This document shows positions 1-7,496 of a stretch of DNA of 13,730 nt, piece after piece. The stretch is from assembly GCA_036379295.1 (NCBI GenBank), contig DASVGY010000012.1, positions 1-13,730 on the forward strand, given 5' to 3'. The notes under the pieces are model-generated. The model ran no database searches. It was given only the letters and a program-made list of their open reading frames with translations, and was not told where the DNA came from. This stretch comes from Pseudopedobacter sp036379295 (GTDB taxonomy: Bacteria > Bacteroidota > Bacteroidia > Sphingobacteriales > Sphingobacteriaceae). The translations under genes were made by a program, and so were the position numbers. Within the stretch, counting starts at the first letter, position 1. Each line of letters begins with the position of its first letter.

Positions 1-31
1 AATAATTACTTATTAATTTTTACTTAGCAGC

Positions 32-1567
32 ATGCTTAAATTAGCCACATTTTTAATGTTGAGTTTTGCCATAGCAACTCAATCATTTGCACAGCAAATT
101 AGTGCATCAGAAATTTTAACTCCCCAACCAAAAGCAGAACCCAGGATTAATGGACCAAAAGTTTTTGGCGTAAGGCCAAATAATCCTATATTGTTTACCA
201 TACCGGTTTCGGGAGACAGGCCTATAAAATTTACCGTTGAAAATCTTCCTAACGGAGTTAAACTGGATGCAAAAAAAGGCTGGCTATCCGGCAGTATCAA
301 AAAGCCAGGTACTTACACACTTAAAATCAAAGTTGCAAACAGCAAGGGTTCAGCTACCCGAGACTTTAAAATTATCGTAGGCGAAGACTTAGCGCTAACC
401 CCACCCATGGGATGGAACCATTATAATATTTATGGAACCAAAATTTATCAGGATCAGGTATTAAAGCAGGCAAAAGCTATGGTAAGTACCGGACTGATAA
501 ATTATGGCTGGTCTTATATGAACATTGATGATGGCTGGCAAGGCAAAAGAGGCGGTAAATACTTCGCCATTTTGCCAGACAGCACACGGTTTCCAAACAT
601 ACAAAAGTTAGTTAACGAAGTGCATGATATGGGCTTAAAAATAGGAACCTACTCTACTCCATGGGTAGAGTCTTATGGTCATCGTATTGGAGGTTCTTCC
701 CTTTCGGCCGACGGAAAATTTAGCAAGACCAAAGAAGATATCCCAAGAAATAAAAAATTGCTTCCTTATGCCATTGGCCCCTACACGTTTTGGGAAAACG
801 ACGCTAAGCAATTTGCAGATTGGGGGTTCGATTATTTAAAATACGATTGGAATCCGATAGAATTACCCGAAACAAAATCAATGTATGATGCACTCCGTAA
901 AAGCGGAAGAGATATAGTTTACAGTTTATCCAATAGTACACCATACGCCAATATCGCAGAAATCTCAAAAATTGCAAATGCCTGGAGAACCGGCGGAGAT
1001 ATAAAAGACAACTGGAAAAGCTTAAAAAGTCGCATTTTAACTCAGGATAAATGGGCAAAATACGCAAGGCCAGGTCACTGGAACGATCCGGACATGATGA
1101 TATTGGGAGTCTTGGGCTGGGGTAGAGATGAGAAATGGCCTTCGAAACTAACGGCTGATGAACAATATACTCATATGAGTGCATGGTGCTTAATGTCGGT
1201 TCCCTTGCTTTTGGGGAACGATATTTCTCTAACTGATGAGTTTACTTTAAGCTTATTAACCAATTCAGAAGTATTAGACGTAAATCAGGACCCTTTAGGA
1301 AAGCAAGCAACAGTAATTTGGCAAGATGCTGATTTAGGGATACTTGCAAAAGATATGGAAGATGAATCCAAAGCAGTGGGCATGTTTAATTTAGCGGATA
1401 ACGGAGTGCAGGAAATAACCCTTAAATGGTCTGATTTAGGGGTAAAAGGTAAATATATAGTTAGAGATCTTTGGAGACAGAAAGATATAGGTGTTTTTGA
1501 AAACAAGTATAAAACTTCTGTTAACCAACATGGTGTTGTTATGGTAAGCTTACGAAAAGCTAACTAA
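32..1567 (+). CDS. Secreted GH27 alpha-galactosidase-type enzyme with N-terminal Ig-like domain
   Basis: Probably a periplasmic or secreted retaining exo-glycosidase that removes terminal alpha-D-galactose; beta-L-arabinopyranose is an alternative substrate within GH27. The 511-aa protein has a signal peptide (residues 1-20, cut near SFA|QQ), a putative Ig-like domain at about 50-117 (NLPNGVKLD and WLSGS are typical of this module), a GH27 (beta/alpha)8 barrel from LTPPMGWNHYN (122-132) to about 420, and a C-terminal beta-sandwich. Visible motifs are NIDDGWQ (164-170), DYLKYDWN with nucleophile candidate Asp272, WRTGGD with acid/base candidate Asp323, and WNDPDMM (350-356). The nucleophile loop reads YDWN where many family members have YDNC, suggesting a divergent bacterial clade. 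The ATG at 32 is the only sensible start, since an in-frame TAA lies 18 nt upstream. The beta-helix gene follows after 21 nt, probably in one operon. Family assignment is firm; substrate is inferred. Confidence 0.93.
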   Translation: MLKLATFLMLSFAIATQSFAQQISASEILTPQPKAEPRINGPKVFGVRPNNPILFTIPVSGDRPIKFTVENLPNGVKLDAKKGWLSGSIKKPGTYTLKIKVANSKGSATRDFKIIVGEDLALTPPMGWNHYNIYGTKIYQDQVLKQAKAMVSTGLINYGWSYMNIDDGWQGKRGGKYFAILPDSTRFPNIQKLVNEVHDMGLKIGTYSTPWVESYGHRIGGSSLSADGKFSKTKEDIPRNKKLLPYAIGPYTFWENDAKQFADWGFDYLKYDWNPIELPETKSMYDALRKSGRDIVYSLSNSTPYANIAEISKIANAWRTGGDIKDNWKSLKSRILTQDKWAKYARPGHWNDPDMMILGVLGWGRDEKWPSKLTADEQYTHMSAWCLMSVPLLLGNDISLTDEFTLSLLTNSEVLDVNQDPLGKQATVIWQDADLGILAKDMEDESKAVGMFNLADNGVQEITLKWSDLGVKGKYIVRDLWRQKDIGVFENKYKTSVNQHGVVMVSLRKAN

Positions 1568-1588
1568 ACTAATTGTTAATTAAATATT

Positions 1589-3118
1589 ATGAAAAGGTTC
1601 AAACTTAAATGTTTTTTTTTACCCAGCATTGCATTAATCTTGCTTTCGTTTACTGCGTCCCTAGTGCAATCTAAATTTGTAAAAACCAATAAAGACGGAA
1701 GTATTAGTTACACTCCGGATAATCAGGGTAATATTATTCCTGATTTTAGTAAAGTTGGCTATCATCAGGGCGATAAGAATCTGCCAGAAGTAGCTGTTGT
1801 TAAAACAATAAGTGCTTCAGCATCGGGAAACAGTCAGGATATTATTCAAAAAGCTATAAATGAGGTTGCTAAAATGCCCTTGAATAAAGACGGTTATAAA
1901 GGTGCAATTTTACTTAAGAGGGGTGTGTATAATATTCCGGGATTTATTACCATTAAATCAAGCGGAATAGTGTTAAAAGGAGAAGGTGATAACGAGAACG
2001 GAACCAAACTTGTTGCTACTGGCAAAGACAGAAGAATTTTGATTCAGATTTCAGGAGATGGCCGTCCAACGGAAGTTAAAGGAACAAGAACAAGAATTAC
2101 CGATGATTATGTGCCGGTTGGCCAATATTATGTAAGTGTAGAAGGATCTAAAAAATTTAAAGTGGGGGATGAAATAATAATATACAGACCAGGTACCGAC
2201 AATTGGATTCACGATTTACAAATGGACAAGATTGTAGAAAGGCCAGGTACAAAGCAATGGGAGGCCAATGGGTATAACTTAACTTTTGAGCGCAAAATAA
2301 CAGCTGTTAAAGGTGACCAGATTTATTTTGACCAGCCTGTTGTAATGCCATTGGAAAAAAAATATGGCGGAGCAGAGGTATATAAGTTCACCTTTAACGG
2401 GCGCATCCAAGAAGTAGGGATCGAAAATATTTTCTTCCAATCTGAATACACTTCAGAAACAGATGAAGAACACTCGTGGAAGGCCGTACAGTTTGATAAA
2501 ATTGATAACGGATGGGTACGGAATATTACCGCACAATACTTTGCCTCAACATGTGTAAATCTTGAGAAGGATGCTAGATATGTTACCGTAACCGATTCAA
2601 AATGCCTAGACGCAAAATCGACAATAACTGGTGGAAGAAGGTATAGTTTTAATGTTGATGGTTCGTTTAATCTCGTTAAAAATTGTGAAACTACAGAAGG
2701 AAGGCATGATTATGTTAGTGGGGCTAGAACGATGGGCCCAAATGTGTTTTATAACTGCAAAGCATCAAAAACGCATGCAGATATTGGCCCTCACCACCGT
2801 TGGTCGGCGGGTACACTTTATGATAATATCAACACAGACGGTGAAATCAACATTCAAGATAGAGGCAACTATGGTTCGGGGCATGGCTGGGTGGGTACTA
2901 CCCAGGTACTTTGGAATTGTACCGCTAACAGAGTAGCAGTACAAACTCCTTGGATATCAGGTAAAAACTACTGTATTGGCCTTGTAGGTAAAAAATACAG
3001 CGGACGCTTTGAGGGCAGACCCGATGGGGAATGGGAAAGTTTAGGGCAACATGTACAGCCCCAATCATTATATTTAGCACAATTAGCAGCGAAAAGATTA
3101 GCTGATAAAAAGCTTTAA
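1589..3118 (+). CDS. Secreted right-handed beta-helix protein, pectate-lyase-like superfamily
   Basis: No exact family or reaction is recognised. The 509-aa protein has a signal peptide (about 1-28) and a pectate-lyase-superfamily entry segment: VGYHQGD (56-62), LPEVAVV, then SQDIIQKAINEV (82-93) and GAILLKRGVYNI (105-116), the usual cap and first coil of a right-handed parallel beta-helix. The C-terminal half has short N-x-T/C-x coils and a dense charged/aromatic cluster: GRHDYV (371-376), GPNVFYNC (383-390), GPHHRWSAG (400-408), QDRGNYGSGHGW (423-434). His373, His402, His403, Arg404 and His432 are candidate active-site residues by inference. The fold fits a polysaccharide lyase or glycosidase on acidic glycans, but the Asp and Arg motifs of GH28 or PL1 are not seen. 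It follows the GH27 gene by 21 nt and ends before a strong terminator. Codons 8-11 include a run of nine T (1612-1620) inside the signal-peptide region. Confidence 0.85.
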   Translation: MKRFKLKCFFLPSIALILLSFTASLVQSKFVKTNKDGSISYTPDNQGNIIPDFSKVGYHQGDKNLPEVAVVKTISASASGNSQDIIQKAINEVAKMPLNKDGYKGAILLKRGVYNIPGFITIKSSGIVLKGEGDNENGTKLVATGKDRRILIQISGDGRPTEVKGTRTRITDDYVPVGQYYVSVEGSKKFKVGDEIIIYRPGTDNWIHDLQMDKIVERPGTKQWEANGYNLTFERKITAVKGDQIYFDQPVVMPLEKKYGGAEVYKFTFNGRIQEVGIENIFFQSEYTSETDEEHSWKAVQFDKIDNGWVRNITAQYFASTCVNLEKDARYVTVTDSKCLDAKSTITGGRRYSFNVDGSFNLVKNCETTEGRHDYVSGARTMGPNVFYNCKASKTHADIGPHHRWSAGTLYDNINTDGEINIQDRGNYGSGHGWVGTTQVLWNCTANRVAVQTPWISGKNYCIGLVGKKYSGRFEGRPDGEWESLGQHVQPQSLYLAQLAAKRLADKKL

Positions 3119-3307
3119 AAGCTTAGTAGGATACAAAACACCATCGGCGAAACTTTTTTGGATTGTAAATCTGAATCGCTTTCTCTAACTCATAAATCAA
3201 AAAACGCAGTTAAGCTAAAAATCAACCGAAACTTGCTAACATTTATAAAATCGAAAGCTTAAAATCTTGGGGTCGTAATTAGCAAGCTGTTAAAAATCAA
3301 TCTGTTT

Positions 3308-3349
3308 AATCGGCTGTTTTCGAAACATTGAAAACAGCCGATTTTTTTT
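3308..3349 (+). terminator. Strong Rho-independent terminator after the GH27/beta-helix block
   Basis: A perfect 14-bp stem (AATCGGCTGTTTTC at 3308-3321 with GAAAACAGCCGATT at 3330-3343) closes an 8-nt loop and runs into a T tract ending at 3349. The T tract lies only on the + strand side; read in the minus direction the hairpin is followed by AAACAGATT, so it should mainly stop transcription from the + strand. It lies 190 nt after the beta-helix stop codon and 45 nt before the stop of the convergent minus-strand gene. Confidence 0.9.
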
Positions 3350-3394
3350 AGGTAAAGTATAGCGGTTAATATTGAGGACAGCTATCTAACAACA

Positions 3395-4099
3395 TCACTT
3401 CTCAATGGCTTCGTAAACTCTAAAATTTCTTAGCTCATGAGGGCTTGTACCCACACCTAAATAAATGGCGCTTTTATCTATCCCAAAATTTGCATTATTA
3501 CCAGAGACAGTTATTCCGTTACAAGTTGCTTTTGCTGTGTTTCCCACAACTTCTAACCTTAAAGTGTACCATTTGCCAGGCACAAAATTGGCTTGTTTGT
3601 GGTCTACCGTGGTAATTTCACCTGGCTTCCATTCATCATGTTCTAAAATCATACCCAAAGATCGAGCTTTGTTATCAATATTGGCCCAAGCAGAAACTGC
3701 ATAAGCTCTTGGATTTAGAACGGGGTTGGTTGCAGAAACTCTACATGCAGACCACTTTCCTTCCTCTGTATAAAATCGAAAATCTAATTCAATAATTACG
3801 TTTTTAAATTCCCCTTTGTACGTTAAAACCGGCATATGGCCTTCTTTGTAGATACTTTTTAGTCCGTTTTTTGTTTGTTCCCAGTTTGCATGAGTTGTTT
3901 TTACCCACCATCCTTCGGCCACCTTTTGGTATTCTTTTGTATAGGTTATCTTATTATCAAAGTTATCTTTAAAAAGTAAGCGACCTTTTTTAAGCGACGG
4001 CTTTTTAGGTAAAATGCTATCAATTGTATGCATACCGGTTGATATAAATATCAAAATAATGGTTGTGGGTAGCAACGCCAGTTTTTTATACATTTTCAT
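3395..4099 (-). CDS. Secreted DUF1080-like concanavalin-fold protein
   Basis: Probably a carbohydrate-active or carbohydrate-binding beta-sandwich protein of the DUF1080 (3-keto-disaccharide hydrolase / GH16-like) superfamily. The product from the chosen start is 234 aa. It has a hydrophobic N-terminal segment (about 6-23, signal peptide or anchor, no lipobox), then LLFKDNFDN, the characteristic opening strand, then GWWVKTTHANWEQTKNGLKS, VIIELDFRFY, VPGKWYTLRLEVVGNTAKATCNG and a final strand LRNFRVYEA. Strand order and the GKWYTLRLEV motif are typical of this fold; no catalytic pair can be named. The reading frame opens at a TTG at 4108 overlapping the upstream GH29, but the ATG at 4099 is preferred because it starts 1 nt after the GH29 stop and directly precedes the MKMYKKLALL signal segment; a second ATG at 4093 is possible. 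The spacing implies translational coupling to the fucosidase-type gene. Whether it is an enzyme or an accessory protein is unknown. Confidence 0.82.
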   Translation of the reverse strand: MKMYKKLALLPTTIILIFISTGMHTIDSILPKKPSLKKGRLLFKDNFDNKITYTKEYQKVAEGWWVKTTHANWEQTKNGLKSIYKEGHMPVLTYKGEFKNVIIELDFRFYTEEGKWSACRVSATNPVLNPRAYAVSAWANIDNKARSLGMILEHDEWKPGEITTVDHKQANFVPGKWYTLRLEVVGNTAKATCNGITVSGNNANFGIDKSAIYLGVGTSPHELRNFRVYEAIEK

Positions 4100-4100
4100 T

Positions 4101-5639
4101 TTAATCAAAGATTATTTTATAGGTGTTTACCTGCCAATCGGGCAATTTTTCTGGGGTTTTGATAGTGAGTAATTGGTCGCTCTGTTTCCAATTAATTTTT
4201 TCTTTACTTCCCAAAAGGTTTATCGAGCGTATTTTTTTATGGTTGTATTTAGTGTTTGTACCTAAAGAATTTATGAGGATGTCTTTTTTAGATTCCATCA
4301 TGCTAAAGGCATATAACGTATCTGCTTTAGTAGTAAAACGGATATCTGCTGGTTCGTAAGTGCGCTCATCACTTACTCCCCCAAACTTTCCTTCGGGTTT
4401 ATTGGAACTTGTTGAAGGGCCTTCACCATAAATTTTCCAAGGTCTGGTGCCATAGATAGCCTCTCCATTTGTCTGAGTCCATTTAGCAATTTCCTCCAAA
4501 ATATTTAAAACATCGGGTTCAAGGTCGCCCTCTGGGGTTTGTACTACGTTAAGTAAAAGATTTCCATTTTTGCTTACGATATCAACCAACATCTGTATAA
4601 CTTCTGTTCCGGTACGGTATTTCTGTCCGGTTCTGTAAAACCAATCACCAATAGAAGTATCCGTTTGCCAGGGAAATACGCTTATAGAGTCCATTACTCC
4701 CCGTTCGATATCTTTTACCCATCGTCCCTCAGAAGGCAGTCTTTTACACGTATAAACTGCTTCCAGTTTGCCACCGTTTTTGATTATATCTTGATTGTAA
4801 AAATGTGCCAGCATGGTTTCCCCAATTTTGCCAAAAGGCAGTTCGCTATCAGAGTAAAGTAAATCTGGCTGGTACATGTCAATCAGTTCAGTTATATTTT
4901 TCAACCATTTTTCTTGGTAATCACGGTTGGTGGTTAGCCAGGTTTTTTCATCTGACTTTGGGTAATATAAATCCTCAAATTTGGGGTCGTTGCCATCATA
5001 AGGTACACCAGCTAAAGGTCCGGTTTTATCTGCTCCTTTATTGGTTTGAAACCAATTGTAGCTGGCTGCTAAATGTTCTGATACACCAAACTTAAGTCCC
5101 TCTTTTTTTGCGGCTTTTTGCCAAAGACCTACAACATCTTTTTTTGGACCTATGTTTACAGAATTCCAACGGTGTATTTTTGAATTCCATAAAAAGAAAT
5201 TATCATGGTGTGCACCCATACTTACAAAGTATTTTGCGCCCACACGCTTATATAAAGCCATAAGCTCTTCCGGATGCCATCTCTCGGCTTTCCATAAAGG
5301 CAAAATGTCCTTGTAACCAAATTTTGATGGGTGTCCATAATGTTTAACATGGTACAAATAGGCCTCGTAAGGCTTGCCAGTATATTCATTTTTTTTACGG
5401 TCGTAATAATCACTTTGGTACATATTTCTGGCATACCAATCACCCTGTCGTGGAACTGCCTGTGGCCCCCAATGAGCCCATATGCCAAATTTTGCATCTC
5501 TAAACCATTCGGGATATTGATATTGTTTAAACGATTCTGAATTGGCTTCGAATTGCTGGGCAAAAGTAGATGAAAGAAAAATTAATGCACATAATGTAAA
5601 TAGTGCGATTTTTTTTGTTCTTAAATTTAAAGAAATCAT
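4101..5639 (-). CDS. Secreted GH29 alpha-L-fucosidase-type enzyme (first of three)
   Basis: Likely a periplasmic retaining exo-alpha-L-fucosidase; some GH29 members prefer alpha-L-galactose. The 512-aa product has a signal peptide (1-27, TFA|QQ), then the GH29 barrel starting PEWFRDAKFGIWAHWG (43-58), GAHHDNFFLW (142-151, variant of KHHDGF), and DLLYSDSELP (259-268) with nucleophile candidate Asp264. Glu312 in DIERG is a plausible acid/base by its spacing of 48 residues (inference). Family landmarks DIVSKNGNLLLN and NGEAIYGTRPW precede a C-terminal beta-sandwich. It is closely related along its length to the divergently transcribed GH29 at 5940, sharing HYGxPSKFGYKD, HRWNSV and GPKKD. It carries an insertion around residues 200-217 that the neighbour lacks. 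The ATG at 5639 directly precedes a basic-then-hydrophobic leader. Read with the 300-nt divergent region upstream, this is the first gene of a two-gene minus-strand operon. Confidence 0.93.
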   Translation of the reverse strand: MISLNLRTKKIALFTLCALIFLSSTFAQQFEANSESFKQYQYPEWFRDAKFGIWAHWGPQAVPRQGDWYARNMYQSDYYDRKKNEYTGKPYEAYLYHVKHYGHPSKFGYKDILPLWKAERWHPEELMALYKRVGAKYFVSMGAHHDNFFLWNSKIHRWNSVNIGPKKDVVGLWQKAAKKEGLKFGVSEHLAASYNWFQTNKGADKTGPLAGVPYDGNDPKFEDLYYPKSDEKTWLTTNRDYQEKWLKNITELIDMYQPDLLYSDSELPFGKIGETMLAHFYNQDIIKNGGKLEAVYTCKRLPSEGRWVKDIERGVMDSISVFPWQTDTSIGDWFYRTGQKYRTGTEVIQMLVDIVSKNGNLLLNVVQTPEGDLEPDVLNILEEIAKWTQTNGEAIYGTRPWKIYGEGPSTSSNKPEGKFGGVSDERTYEPADIRFTTKADTLYAFSMMESKKDILINSLGTNTKYNHKKIRSINLLGSKEKINWKQSDQLLTIKTPEKLPDWQVNTYKIIFD

Positions 5640-5656
5640 GCTATGGTTTTGGTTTT

Positions 5657-5698
5657 TTTGGTAGTGGTACTAAATGTTACAGCTAACCGGCTACCAAA
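5657..5698 (-). repeat. Inverted repeat / possible leader stem-loop before the minus-strand GH29
   Basis: Perfect 8-nt inverted arms TTTGGTAG (5657-5664) and CTACCAAA (5691-5698) flank 26 nt. Just inside them a further GGT/ACC pairing is possible across small bulges, and GTTAGCTGTAAC can form a small inner hairpin. The element ends 18 nt upstream of the GH29 start codon, so if transcribed it would lie in the 5' leader. It has no trailing T run in the minus direction, so it is not a terminator. A role in translation, mRNA stability or protein binding is only a guess. Confidence 0.4.
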
Positions 5699-5759
5699 GA
5701 TGGCAAAAACACAAATAAAATTGATGATTGCCTATATGCAATAAATTAAGTCAAAATAG

Positions 5760-5786
5760 CATTTGCAAGTTAATTCATTTGTAAGC
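5760..5786. repeat. Tandem 11-mer direct repeat, candidate regulator site
   Basis: CATTTGCAAGT (5760-5770) and CATTTGTAAGC (5776-5786) match at 9 of 11 positions with a 16-nt start-to-start spacing. A related TTTTGCAAAT lies at 5810-5819. Direct repeats of this size in a divergent promoter region can be sites for AraC-type or hybrid two-component regulators that control polysaccharide loci, but AT-rich chance similarity is a real alternative. Confidence 0.3.
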
Positions 5787-5939
5787 TGTTGAATTTTCTG
5801 TAAAATGCTTTTGCAAATATCACGCAATCAATGGCTAATTACACTCATCCTTCTTAGCTAAAAATAGTGTTTATTTGAAATAGCCAATTCAGATAATACC
5901 AGGTTTATCTTTACTGATTTTAAAATAAAAATTTAACTC

Positions 5940-7484
5940 ATGTTTTTTATCAATAGGATAGTTAAAAGAGCGTTTATATGTGCTATTTCTTTTGCTTGTT
6001 TAAATACTGCAAGAGCTCAAAAATTTGAACCCAGCTGGAAATCGCTTGCTGATAATTACCAAACGCCAGAGTGGTTTCGTGATGCCAAATTTGGTATTTT
6101 TATGCATTGGGGAATTATGTCTGCTATCGATGAAAATCGGGAATATGGAGGATCTCATTATGGCAGGTACATGTATGGGCAAGGAGAATATCCTGTGGGT
6201 CATGAAAGATCTGTGCAGGCAGAAAAATTAAAAGCCTGGCATACCAAGCATTATGGCGACCCATCCAAATTCGGCTATAAAGATTTTATTCCCATGTTTA
6301 AAGCAGAAAAGTGGAATCCCGATTCGCTAGTTGCTTTTTATAAAGAGATTGGTGCAAAATACATTGTGCCTGTTGCGGTACATCATGATAATTTTGATAT
6401 GTACGATTCACAACACCGCTGGAATTCTGTAAAAATGGGTCCTAAAAAAGATATTATTAAAGGCTGGAAAGACGCCGCCGAGCGACAAGGAATGAGATTC
6501 GGAGTTTCGTCACATTTAGATAGAGTTGCCTCTTTTTTTCAAACATCCAGAAAATTTGACGGTGCCGACCCCAAATATGCTGATTTCTATAACAGCAACT
6601 ACAGTCTGGATTATATGAACGATGAGAAGTGGATGAAGGTGTGGTATAACAGAACGTTGGAACTCGTAGATAAATACCAACCAGATCTTTTATACTTTGA
6701 CGGTTCACTGCCAGGTATTAACAAAGGGATGACTTATGGGTTAGACCTTGTTTCTCATTTTTATAATAGTAATATCGAAAAGCACAATGGAAAGTTGGAA
6801 GCAGTGCTCAACCTTAAACACGGCCCAGATAAAAGAGCTTTTGTGTGGGATATTGAAAGAGGGCAGGCTGATGCCCTGCAACGATTGCCTTGGCAAACAG
6901 ATACAGATTTATCTGGAGGCTGGTTTTACAGAAAAACAGATCCACAGTTTACCCCCGATGTTTTAGTCGGAAATTTAATTGACATCGTAAGTAAAAACGG
7001 TAATTTATTGTTAAATGTGGGATTAAAGGGCGATGGAACTTTGCCCGAAAATCAAGTATCAGTTCTTAAACAACTTGGTGAGTGGTTAAAAATTAACGGA
7101 GAAGGAATCTATGGAAGTCGGCCATGGATGGTTTACGGAGAAGGGCCAACAAAGGTCACCTCTGGAGCCTTTCAAGAACAAACTAAACCTTATACGCCAG
7201 AAGACATTAGGTTTACAACTAAAGGTGGCTATTTGTATGCTTTTGTTTTAAAAATTCCTACTGATAAACAGGTTAATATCAAATCTTTGTCGTCTACACT
7301 TACTTTAGCCAACAAAGTAGAAGGGGTGGAATTATTGGGCAATTCAGAAAAATTAAGTTGGCAACAAACAAGCAACGCACTTCAGGTCACCTTACCGGAT
7401 AAAATAAAAAGCAAATATGCTTTAGCATTTAAAATCAAATTAGACGATAAAAGTCGTGATACGTGGGATTTAATATTAGAATAA
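5940..7484 (+). CDS. Secreted GH29 alpha-L-fucosidase-type enzyme (second of three)
   Basis: Predicted periplasmic alpha-L-fucosidase or related alpha-L-glycosidase, 514 aa. The signal peptide ends near ARA|QK (about 26); a Cys at 20 does not sit in a good lipobox. The GH29 barrel opens with PEWFRDAKFGIFMHWG (43-58), then AVHHDNFDMYD (146-156), DLLYFDGSLP (249-258) with nucleophile candidate Asp254, and Glu306 in DIERG as possible acid/base (inference). NGNLLLN and NGEGIYGSRPW lead to the C-terminal beta-sandwich. It shares the HHDNF variant and overall layout with the minus-strand GH29, so the two probably arose by duplication and may have complementary specificities. It has a longer insertion after the first barrel strand (about 62-98) and a C-terminal tail of 12 residues past the point where its paralogue ends. 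It starts the plus-strand block; the GH28-like gene follows after 12 nt. Confidence 0.93.
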   Translation: MFFINRIVKRAFICAISFACLNTARAQKFEPSWKSLADNYQTPEWFRDAKFGIFMHWGIMSAIDENREYGGSHYGRYMYGQGEYPVGHERSVQAEKLKAWHTKHYGDPSKFGYKDFIPMFKAEKWNPDSLVAFYKEIGAKYIVPVAVHHDNFDMYDSQHRWNSVKMGPKKDIIKGWKDAAERQGMRFGVSSHLDRVASFFQTSRKFDGADPKYADFYNSNYSLDYMNDEKWMKVWYNRTLELVDKYQPDLLYFDGSLPGINKGMTYGLDLVSHFYNSNIEKHNGKLEAVLNLKHGPDKRAFVWDIERGQADALQRLPWQTDTDLSGGWFYRKTDPQFTPDVLVGNLIDIVSKNGNLLLNVGLKGDGTLPENQVSVLKQLGEWLKINGEGIYGSRPWMVYGEGPTKVTSGAFQEQTKPYTPEDIRFTTKGGYLYAFVLKIPTDKQVNIKSLSSTLTLANKVEGVELLGNSEKLSWQQTSNALQVTLPDKIKSKYALAFKIKLDDKSRDTWDLILE

Positions 7485-7496
7485 AATCAATATATA

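Larger units (their letters stand above)
5640..5939. promoter_or_regulatory. Divergent intergenic region between the two GH29 genes
   Basis: These 300 nt lie between genes reading away from each other, so promoters for both the minus-strand GH29 pair and the long plus-strand block should be here. I see no clean match to the Bacteroidota promoter (TTTG, about 19-21 nt, TAnnTTTG) at correct spacing on either strand, so no promoter is placed. The region does hold ordered sequence: an inverted repeat at 5657-5698, a palindrome ATTGC-6 nt-GCAAT at 5727-5742, and two near-identical 11-mers starting at 5760 and 5776. The ordered elements lie in the half nearest the minus-strand gene, and the 100 nt before the plus-strand GH29 are plain AT-rich sequence. 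No small ORF or RNA gene is evident. Confidence 0.6.

Noticed and set aside
804..1184. A 126-codon minus-strand frame within the GH27 gene
   Set aside because: Antisense shadow of the catalytic barrel; no domain, no signal, no spacing logic.
2631..2936. A 101-codon plus-strand frame within the beta-helix gene
   Set aside because: Overlaps the conserved coils of the main frame and shows no protein-like pattern.
3232..3286. Inverted repeat CTTGCTAA / TTAGCAAG in the convergent intergenic region
   Set aside because: Arms are 8 nt with a 39-nt loop in AT-rich sequence; likely chance, and the real terminator lies just downstream.
4100..4108. TTG start at 4108 for the DUF1080-like gene
   Set aside because: A rare start codon overlapping the GH29 stop adds only three residues; the ATG at 4099 fits the signal peptide and coupling better.
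5806..5907. Possible sigma-factor promoters, such as TTTG at 5778 with TGCTTTTG at 5806, or TTGAAA at 5875 with downstream TA-rich sequence
   Set aside because: Spacing (24 nt for the first) or the -7 match is wrong, so neither could be placed with confidence.
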